Positions 49,197 through 58,367 of a DNA stretch of 64,000 nucleotides are shown one piece after another. The stretch's first letter is position 1, and each line of letters starts with the position of its first letter. Source of the DNA: Adenanthera pavonina. Taxonomy: Eukaryota; Streptophyta; Magnoliopsida; Fabales; Fabaceae. The translations under genes and the position numbers were made by a program. The notes beneath the pieces are model-generated. The model was not told the DNA's origin. It ran no database searches and was given only the letters and a program-made list of their open reading frames with translations. The DNA lies in NCBI GenBank assembly GCA_026686845.1, contig JAIVEN010000014.1, positions 34,556,001-34,620,000 on the forward strand, read 5' to 3'.

Positions 49197-50611
49197 ATGG
49201 CGAGAGTTAAAAATCTAGAAGTTGGGAAAGGAGAGTCACGACCAAAGAGAACTGTGAAATCCCAATATGCCTCCAAGGAAAGTGAAACTCTGAAAAGGAA
49301 GGGCAAACTTAGCAAGGCAACTCCTTCCAAGAGGCAAAAAACAACTCCTAAAGCAAACCCGAAGAAATCTACTCCTACTCCCTTGAAGAAATTTGAGCCT
49401 GCTATTCCTGTTGTTCCTGTCTCTCCTGCCTCTTCTTCCTCCTCTAGCATTGAATCTGGAGAATATCAGTTAACCACGCTGCCATTGTGGAGCAATGCTC
49501 ATATTTTGGGAGAATATACTACCAAATTTGTCAGCAAAAAGGTAATCAAGCCTCACTGCATAAATTTGGAAGATTTCTTGATTTCTAACAACTTTGATGC
49601 CAGGCTTTAAATGATAAAATACAAGAATTCGTTAAAAATACTAGAAAGATATGATGATGAGGTGGTTAAGACCTGATATGCCTCCCTACAGTACAATAGC
49701 AAGAAGAAGAAGTGGGAAGTAAATCTAAGATCAAGGACTATCTGGCTGACAGATGAGACCTTTAATGAGGTACTAGAGATTCCAGGGCAAGATGAATTGA
49801 AAATTGACATGACTACCTCAAAGTACATGGATGAAGCTGAAACTGCAGAGGAAAAAGGGGGTTCTTTCCTGAATTACAAAAAAAGCATAATTCTAAACAC
49901 TTTATTCAGAAGAAAAGAGAACAGGCCACCTTTGAGTTTGTAAAGCCTATTGACCTCAGTACCTAAGTCATAATCCTGTACTATATTATGTCCAGGATTA
50001 TTTTCAACAAAGGAGGCAGTTTTAATCTAATCACAAGGGATAAAGCACATGTGATGGCAGCAATCATGCATGGCAAGTTAATCAACATGGGGCACATCAT
50101 TCTCCAACGCATGATCAAGGCAAGAGATCAGAGGAAAGATTCCACCCTGCCATATGCATCAATCATCTCCAAGATACTTCAGAATGCCCGAATCCAACAT
50201 CTAGAAAAAGGAAAAGGGAAGCCTACTAAAATATTTAAAGAAGAAGAACTAGAAAGGATGAGAATAAAAAAGAAGGATAGAAGATAGATTGGAAAGGGAG
50301 CTGGAAAGATAGAAGACTTATTCTTTGAAGAAGATACCTCCCAGCAGCAAGTAGGAACCTCTGAGGCTGCTCTAAAATCCATGCCTCAGCCTTCTCAGCC
50401 TGTCCCATCTCCATCTCAGCCCACTCAAACACAAATACCATCAACTCCCTCTACTTGGGCAAAGCCAACCAAGATCACTAAGCTGTATGATAACCTATCT
50501 ACATTCATACTGAGCATCAGAGATGAGCAAAATCCCAAATTTACTCATCTGCAAGACCAGATTCATCAGTTGGCAAAGAATATGAAAGTGGTTGCTGATG
50601 CATATGAAGAC

Positions 50612-50616
50612 ATCAG
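50612..50616. repeat. Target-site duplication ATCAG (left)
   Basis: Identical copy at 52437-52441, outside the solo LTR. Confidence 0.9.
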
Positions 50617-52436
50617 TGTTAGCAAGGCTGACTTCCCAAAAGGGGGGTGAATTGGGAAGATTGATATTTTTCTGCACAAAGTGAAATAAGTGAAGGTAGC
50701 ACAGTTTAAAGGAAGCAACGTATAAAACAGAGTAAACTGAAAAGTAAAGATAGGGAGTAGATGACTCAGTAATTTATCCTGGTTCGGTCTAACCACTTGA
50801 CCTACGTCCAGTCCCCAAGACCACTCTTGAGATTTTTCACTATACAGCAAGAATTCAACGGGCTTCTTGCTAATGCCACAGTACAATAAGTATGCTCTGT
50901 TTTCTGGAGCTTTCTCACTCTCTCTAAGCACTTCTACAATGTGCTTCCCAATCCCCTTGTGATTTCCCCTCACAAGTAAATCTATCTTCCAGATGAAGAG
51001 TAGACTGTTTACAATGATATAACTCTCTTGAATAGAGTAGATATGAAGGTTAAAGTACAGATATTGAAGCTAGAGGGTAAAAGCTCTTGAGAAAAAGTTT
51101 TGATAGAAATTCGGTATATACAAGTTTGATTCGTTACCCACAACTTCAAATGTTGTTGTATTTATAGATTTAGGTCTCAAATGTCCGTTAGAGACTTAAT
51201 CTATCTGTTAGAGAAGTTATCCAATGGTTACTCTGAAAAACTATCCGCTAACCAACCGCATTTAATGCTTCTGACATACTGAAATTCAAATTTTGGCTGG
51301 TCAACAGACGAATTTCGAAGGAACCGAAGGTTAAAGCTTCCAACGTTACAGTACGAAGTTCGTCTGTCCATGAAGTAAAATTCAAATTTTGAAACTTACA
51401 GAACATTTTCACAATGTGACATACGAATTTTCAAGAAGAAAGTTTTTCGGTTAACTGTGAACAGTGTTTTCAATTTGCTACAGTGCCCTCGAAATTCGAA
51501 TTTTGGAAGCCCAAAATTCATCTGTTCCCAGTACGTTAAAAGGAGGCACAGTAGTTTACTTTCTTCAAAATTCGAATATTGAAGAGTGAATTTTGTCTGT
51601 TAGAGAGACTCTTTTCAGACTAACTTCATCATTCGAATGTTACAAGTTCTTATCATTCGTATGTCAATGTTTCACTTCAACAGACTCAAGAGCTTAGCTT
51701 CTAAAATTCGAATTTCAATGTTCAAAGTTCGTCTTTCAGAGAGCAATTTTGAAACTTAAATCATTCTTGATCTCAGATGAACTTTAACATAGTTTCAGAC
51801 GAATTTCTTCTATTTTCAAAGTTCATCTGTTTCAAAGAAACTTCTTTCAGACTTAGATGAAAATTCGAATGTTGGAAAGCCAAAATTCGTCTGTCAGAGA
51901 GCATTTATCAAACTCAATTTCTTTTGATTTCAGATGCACTTTATCATAGTTTCAGATGAATTTCTTTGGTTTTCACAAACTTCATTTTACTTGAAATTCG
52001 AATTTTTAAAGTGTGAAGTTCGTCTATTACCAAAAGATTTCTTTCAGATTTGTATGAAAATTTGAATTTTGAACAACCAAAATTCGTCTGACAGAGAGCC
52101 ATCTCTTCAGACTTATTCGGTTTTAGCTCGAAATTCGAATTTCCTAAGGCAAAATTCGAATTTCCAACTTGACAGTTCAGTTTAAACTTTCAAACTTCGT
52201 CTGTTTGTGGGTGTTTTTCAAATAAGTAAAGATTTAATTTCAAATCAAGTTTTGAAAACATCTTTTTCTCAAATCAAAATCTTTTACCCAATCACAACTA
52301 AAACTAAAGATCCTACAAAAGATCTAACAGCAAATACTCAGAAAATCTTCACTCAAAACAACTTTGATCTCCTTTGATATCTTCAATCCAAGCTCTTGAG
52401 TGTTGGTTTGGAATCATCAAAACTCTTGATTCAACA
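50617..52436 (-). mobile_element. Copia solo LTR inserted in element 1 third ORF
   Basis: Plus-strand ends TGTTAGCAAGGCTGACTTCC and CTTGATTCAACA are the reverse of the 26354 solo LTR. ATCAG is duplicated exactly on both sides. 1820 bases. The motif array spans about 51280-52210, with about eight of eleven TTCGAA cores intact by eye. The reversed TATA box is at 51159. It splits the third ORF of element 1 in the antisense direction. Confidence 0.92.
51159..51166 (-). promoter_or_regulatory. TATA box of the antisense solo LTR
   Basis: TATTTATA on the plus strand, i.e. TATAAATA on the minus, in the same context as 27663. If active it would transcribe leftward, antisense to the third ORF and pol of element 1 (inference). 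Confidence 0.65.
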
Positions 52437-52441
52437 ATCAG
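52437..52441. repeat. Target-site duplication ATCAG (right)
   Basis: Matches 50612-50616. Confidence 0.9.
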
Positions 52442-53483
52442 GAGTGTCATTCCCTCCATATCAGCTCCACCTCAGCCAGGATTCTCTGAGCCTGTCATTT
52501 CTCCTACTCCTGAGCCTCTAAGTCCTTTTGTGATAGCCTCCCCTAAACCAGATGATGCTGCACATGCTACTGAGGCTCCTGGCACCTTGACAACCCCATA
52601 GGCCTCTAGTAGTGAGGCAAGCCCTGGTCCTCCCTTAGACTATAGCATGAAGGAAGAGGCTCCTCAAGAATCAAGCTCCCATGAGCCTAATCCTGAAGAT
52701 ACTCAGGGTTCAATTCTCTCTTTTCAAGAATCTGAGTAAGTGGAGAAACTGGTGGCAGCCATCACTACCACACCATTCATACAGCTGCCCTGAATGAAGA
52801 GAAAAGCATTGTGCTTTATGTAGATCTAGAAGCTATTGCTCATGATGCTATTTTGCAAGCCCAAAGATTAAGGCTTGAAGAAATGTTTTGTCCTCCTACT
52901 CCTACTCCCTCACCTCTTTCTGTTTTTAATCTCTCGAAGGTACGAAGGGCTCAATTGGCTGTTACTAGGCAAGACATGCAAAAACTTCTTCAAGTCTCTG
53001 ATGATGAGGACTCTAGCCCTAAAGTTTTTAGACCTCTGCCAAAGCTTAATCCTAATCTACCCTTTGTTCCTGTGCCTCTTAAAGCAATTCCAATATCTCA
53101 GATCCTTCCTCCTGCTGTTCATGTACACATTCCTGATGATGCCAAAAAAGGGGAGAAGTCATCTGAGCAAACTGGAAAATCTGTTGCAAATCCTTCTAGC
53201 AAAACCTACAGCAAGAAGTCCAAGTCTAAGAAGAAGTAATTAGAACTTAGGATTACTTGGTCCTTATTGTAGTGTTGTTTTATGAATGATAAATCTTGCT
53301 TTTGAATTCTGTGTTTGCAATGTCATACCTCTGTATTAAAATTATGAATGAATTAATGAGATTCCCTCTTTGATTTGTTGTACATGATGCACTTATCCTT
53401 TAAATTTTAATGCACATGTTGAGGGGGAGCTCGTTGAAGCAAACCCAAGTACTAATCCTATTTGCAAGTTGTTTTGTCATCAT

Positions 53484-53498
53484 AAAAAAGGGGGAGAA
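53484..53498 (+). promoter_or_regulatory. Polypurine tract of element 1
   Basis: AAAAAAGGGGGAGAA lies immediately before the TG of the 3' LTR, the place where plus-strand DNA synthesis is primed in LTR retrotransposons (family knowledge). Confidence 0.9.
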
Positions 53499-55079
53499 TG
53501 TTGAATCAAGTGTTTTGATGATTACAAACTAACCAACTAGAGCTTGGAAGATATCAAAGGTGTACAAAAGATCTTAGGTAGAGAAATCCAAGAAAAACAA
53601 ACATAAGATTAGATATAGAACTTCTTACTGTGTTTAAATTGAGTAACAAACTTTGAACTTGCAAAAGAATGTTTTAAAAATGTGATTTTACAATAATTCA
53701 TAAAGTATTTAAAAAGTACCCACTAATAGATAAACTTTAAAGTATTAAAATTGATTTGTTGCTTTGGAAATTCAAACTTTGGCATCTGAAATTCAAACTT
53801 CAGAGTGAAAATATGTTAGTCAAATAAAAGGTCCCTTTGATAGATGAATTTCATCTTTGAAAATTGAAATTTCGAGTAAAACACAAATTATGAAAAATGA
53901 AAAATTTATCTAAGAATATATCAAAGTTCATCTGAAAGTAAAGTTTGAAAAGAGTTCTAAGTTAGTCTTTTGATAGATGAACTTTAATTTTAGAAATTTG
54001 AACTTTCGAAATACAGCCTGCAAGTCTATTATGATAATTTTTTAACATACGAAATTTAGCATTCAGAAATTTGAACTTTGAATTAAGTCTGATAAAAGAT
54101 CTGTCTAATAGACGAACTTTGGCTTCTGAAAATTCAAATTTTGAAAAGAAGAACTGTTGTACCTTATTGAGCTGCCCACTGATAGACAGATTTTGGCACC
54201 GAAATTTGAACTTCAAAGGCAATGTAGCAATATGGAACAACTGTTCATACTTACTAGAAGTACTTTAAACTTGAAAATTCGCATATTCCAACATAGAAAC
54301 ATTTTCCAAAGATAAAAATTTGAACTTTACTTTATAATAGACGAACTTCGAGGTTCAACATTAAAGTCTTTAGCTTTCGGTCTCTGCGAAATTCATCTGT
54401 TGACACACCAAAATTTGAACTTTGAGTGTCAGACGCATTAAATACGGTTGGTGAATGGATAGTTTTTCAGGGTAATCATTGGGTAACATCTCTAACGACT
54501 AGATCTTGTCTCTAATGTATAGTTAAGACAAACAAATAGAACTTCATTTAAAGACGTGGGTAACGATTTTACATTGTATATGCAAAAACTCTGCTAAATT
54601 CTTGAGTCAAAGTCTTCTACTCTCACATACTTCATATTCTATACTTCAACTTTCATATACACTCTAAATTAGAGAGTTAAATCACTGTAATCAATCTTAT
54701 CTTCATCTGGAAGAAAGATTTTCTTGTGAAGGGATTTCACAAAGGATTTGGGAAGCACTTTGCTAGAGTGCAAAGAGTGAGATTGTAAGCTCTTGGAACA
54801 GAGTATCAAATTGTACTGAGACATTGCAAGAAGCCAACTGAATTCTTACAAGATAGTGAAAAATCTCAAGTGGTAGCTTGAGGACTAAACGTAGTTCAAG
54901 ATAAAGAGACCTAACCAAGATAAACATCTGCGTCTTCTCTTCCCTTATACTATTTTCACTTTGTTATCCTTTTATAGTTTGTTTTTACTGTCACTTTTAC
55001 TTTTATCACTCTCTTGACTTTTGCAGAAAATTTTAATCTTCTCAATTCACCCCCTCTTGGGAAGCCAGCATATCTAACT
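53499..55079 (+). mobile_element. 3' LTR of element 1
   Basis: Starts TGTTGAATCAAG and ends CAGCATATCTAACT. 1581 bases. The motif array is present, but most TTCGAA cores have decayed to TTTGAA or TTCAAA. The TATAAATA seen in related LTRs is missing here: near 54530 the sequence skips from AGACAAACAAATAG to AACTTCATTT. Confidence 0.85.
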
Positions 55080-55084
55080 GAAAG

Positions 55085-56563
55085 GAGAATATCAAAGGAA
55101 TGTGAAAGGATTAAGTGAAGAAATCTGAAGAAGAACATGAGAAGACTTAGTGTTTAGGATTTCTACTCTTGTAATATAGGGGAAAAGCTTTGATCTTACT
55201 TCTTTTAAGTTATCACAAGGCCTGAATATGTTATTTGGAAGATATCCTATGTTAGCATGTATTAGTTTTGAAAAATACTGATTAATAGATGAATTTTATT
55301 GCTTTACTCATAAGTATTTTGTACAAAATTTGAACTTTGTTTATGAAAATTCGAATATACAGAGGATTCATCTCTGACAAAGGAATTTCAGTTATGAAAT
55401 TTGAATTTTGGGCTAAGCATTGTTAATGAATATGTGCAAAATTAGTTTGATACTTATGCAAAATTCAAATGTTGTTAAAGTACAAAGTGAGTTCAAAGTT
55501 ACCCTCTCTGACAGACGAACTTTAGACTTTGAAACTCATATTTCAAAATAAGAAATTTTAAGTTTTGTTAGAGCAAGTTTTTGACAAATGAATTTTATAA
55601 CTTAATATTTGAATTTCACAGAGGGGAACTCTTGTGCCATGTTGAACAAGCCTTTGACTGACAAATTTCAGCTTCTAAAATTTGAATTTCGAGCACACTG
55701 TATAAAAATGAGATAACTATTCAAACTTAACAGATGCATTTTAAGCATGAAAATTTGTATGTTCTATCATAAGATAATTTTAACAAACTCAAAATTCAAA
55801 TTTCACTCTTGAACAGACGACTGTTGAAGTTCAGTTTTGAAGTCCTTAACCTTCTGTCTTTGTGAAATTCATCTGTTGACACCCAAAATTTGAATTTTGG
55901 TATGGTAGACGCATTAAATGCGGTTGGTGAACAGCAAATTTTGCAAAGTAACCGTTGGTTAATATTTTTAATGGCTAGCTTTTGTGTCTAACGACTAGTT
56001 TAGTTAAGCCATAAATCTATAAATAAAACTTCATTTGAAGTTGTGGGTAATGAATTTAATCTTGTTTGTACAAGACTTTGTCAAATTTTTGGGTCAAAAC
56101 ATTTTACTCTCACACTTTATTTATTGTACTTCAACTTTTATATCTACTCTATTTTAGAGAGTTCATATTCTGTATAAAAATATTTTCTTAATCTAGAAGA
56201 AAGATTCTTTGTGAGGGGAGTTACAAAGGAAATTTGGGAAACACTTTGTAAGAGTGTAGAGTGTAATATTTGAAAGCTCTTAAAACAGAGCACAAGTTTA
56301 TACTGAGGCATTGTAGGAGCCCTTTGAATTCTTGCAGATAGTAGAAATCTCAAGTGGTGACTTGGAGACTGGATATAGGTTAAGAGGATCAGAACGAACC
56401 AAAATAAATTTTTGAGTCCCTTCTTCCTTCCTTTTTATTTACTTTCATTTTTCACTATACTCTATTTTTCTACAAACTTTTGCTTTCACTGTGTAATTAT
56501 GTTTTTGCATAAAATTTTTAAACTTCTCAATTCACCTCTCTTGAGAAACCAGCTATTCTAACA
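55085..56563 (+). mobile_element. Remainder of element 2 5' LTR
   Basis: Resumes the LTR broken at 42671 (AGAATATCAAAGG aligns with position about 45 of the other LTRs) and ends CAGCTATTCTAACA. With the first 48 bases the LTR totals about 1.53 kb. About one in eight TTCGAA cores survives by eye. After the end comes AGTGGTTTGAAGG; only TGGT of the usual TGGTATCAGAGC primer-binding site remains. Confidence 0.8.
56018..56025 (+). promoter_or_regulatory. TATA box of element 2 5' LTR
   Basis: TATAAATA followed by AAACTTCATTTGAAG, matching the solo LTR at 27663. Confidence 0.65.
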
Positions 56564-56598
56564 AGTGGTTTGAAGGTTTTAATCATCCGGGAGAACAA

Positions 56599-58367
56599 AT
56601 GGTTGGTCTTGGAGAAAGCGTCTTACCTTAAGAAAACAATACCAACAGACTTTCAAACTTTAGTGGAGAGCACTATGAATATTGGAAGATAAGTATGCAG
56701 ATATATCTCCGGTCCATAGACCTGGATATCTGGTAAGTTATCCAGAAAGGTGACTTTGTGGTAATGAAACTACATGATGGCACCTATAAAGAAAAACCTG
56801 AGGAGGAGTGGAATGATGAAGATAAAAGAATAGTTTTGCTTAATTTCAAAGCAAAACATTGACTGGTCAATGCTCTCAACTAGGACAAATTTTATAGAGT
56901 CTCTCATTGTTCCACAGCCAAAGCAATGTAGGATACTCTAGAAATAGCACATGAAGAAATAACTGGAGTAAGAGAAAAGAAGTTAAACTCCTGCATTGGC
57001 AAGTATGAAAGCTTTAGGATGAAGGAATGAGAGAGTATCAAGGACTTGCAAAAGAGGTTCACCCTTATTGTAAACCAACTAAAGAATCTTGGCAAGGAAT
57101 ATACTCAGCTAGAAAAAGTCAGAAAAATCCTCAAAGCCCTACCCATCGAATGGCAGCCAAAAGTGATAACCATAGAAGAAGCCAGAGGAGAATCAATATC
57201 TTTTGTCGCAGCTTTCTTCAACATCCTGGAAGAATATGAGGGCAAAATGAAAGCTCTCAAAGATATAGGCTAGGAAAAAAAGAAGAAGAGTTTGGCACTG
57301 AAAGTTGCAAAAGAATAGGAAGAAAATTCTGATGATGAGGAAGAGCTATAAGAAGAAACTCTTACAATTCTAGTCGTAAAATTTGGAAAATTTTACGGCA
57401 AAAAGAGAAGCAAGAAGTTCTTCAAGAAAGGAGTAGGAACAAGCAACAAAAAGGAAAGCAAAGAACCTATAACTTGCTTTGAATGCAAAAAGTAAGGGCA
57501 TATCAAATGGAAATGTCTACAGTTCCTGAAAAGACAAGAAAATGAAAAGAAAGCTACTGATAGAGGCAAAAAGAAAAAGGCACGCATCTCTTGAATCTGG
57601 GGCAACATCTTATATGAATAGGATGAAGATGAGAAAGAGATCACCAACATATGCCTGATGGTATAGGTAGTAAAAGGAACTCAGAATCCATCTGATAGTG
57701 AGAACGAAGATGAGATAAATGATTCTGACCATTCTTACTCTGAATTACTTGATGCATTTCATGATCTGCATGATGAATTCATTAAAACTGCAAAAGAACT
57801 AAAACTAGCTAAGAAGAAGATTAGTAAGCTGGAATCAGATTGCAAAATACCTGACACTGCATCTCAGCATAAAGTTGAATCTGCCTGCTAATGAATGTCT
57901 TCTTAAAAGTATGGCTAATCTTACCAAAGGTAAAGACATGTTATATGCATTGCTAGGTAGTCAAAGGATTGCACAAGGTAAAGCTAGTCTTAGTTATGAC
58001 CCTTGTGGCAATCAAGGAAAAGAATAAGAAGAAAAATCAAAATTCATACATGAGACATTTTGTACATGCAGATAGGTATAAGAAGAAAAGTGACTCCTTA
58101 AAAACTATTGAAACTTATGCCCAATCCAAATATATGAAACAAAAATATTATCCGTATTGCTTTTTTCCTCCATCTCAATCTAGTAGTCCCTTTATCACTT
58201 GCCACTTCTGTAGCAAGAAGGGACACATTTCCAATTTATGTTCCCTAAGGAAAAATGGACTTAGCAAGAAGGTAGAATGGGTTCCCAAAAGTACATCTAT
58301 ACCCAGAGAAAATACTACTAACAGAAAAGGACTCAAACAGATTTGGGTACCTAAGAAGAAAGATTAA
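56599..58367 (+). pseudogene. Copia gag of element 2, broken
   Basis: Starts at ATG 56599 (MVGLGESVLP, then a stop) and reads NRLSNFSGEHYEYWK. The UBN2/copia-type gag domain follows to about 57270 (KRFTLIVNQLKNLGKEYTQL, EEARGESISFVAAFFNIL). The first zinc knuckle at 57476-57517 is CFECKK, stop, GHIKWKC. A helix-prone linker follows, then a second knuckle in 58198-58240 (CHFCSKKGHISNLC). The end is VPKKKD with TAA at 58365-58367. Stops at 56881 and 57493 and the terminal TAA fall on the same codons as stops in element 1. It would form the particle that packages element RNA; no full product is possible. Confidence 0.85.

Larger units (their letters stand above)
49197..53239 (+). pseudogene. Third (env-position) ORF of element 1, interrupted
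   Basis: Starts at ATG 49197 (MARVKNLEVGKGESRPKR), downstream of pol, where SIRE-type elements carry an 'env-like' ORF. The first part (49197-49610) is basic and Ser/Pro-rich. TAA at 49608 is followed at once by ATG 49611. The next part (KYKNSLKILERYDDEVVK, then SLQYNSKKKKWEV and FNEVLEIPGQDE) looks like the domain often labelled 'putative plant transposon protein' (resemblance only, not searched). More stops and a frame change precede 49988-50287 (GHIILQRMIKARDQRKDS). A solo LTR occupies 50617-52436. The ORF resumes with Pro-rich sequence and ends at 53239 with a basic tail (KKSKSKKK). I see no signal peptide or membrane segment. Confidence 0.7.
42672..55079 (+). mobile_element. Ty1/copia element 1, nested in element 2's LTR
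   Basis: Begins TGTTGAATCAAG and ends TCTAACT. Flanks GAAAA (42667-42671) and GAAAG (55080-55084) match at four of five. It contains a truncated 5' LTR (42672-43247), gag, pol, a spacer, a third ORF interrupted by a solo LTR, a polypurine tract (53484-53498) and a full 3' LTR (53499-55079, 1581 bases). The primer-binding site is gone with the deleted part of the 5' LTR. All ORFs are broken. Confidence 0.85.

Noticed and set aside
55060..55110. Two elements in tandem sharing LTRs by unequal recombination
   Set aside because: The missing LTR start is found at 42624-42671 with a matching 5-bp duplication, so nesting explains it.
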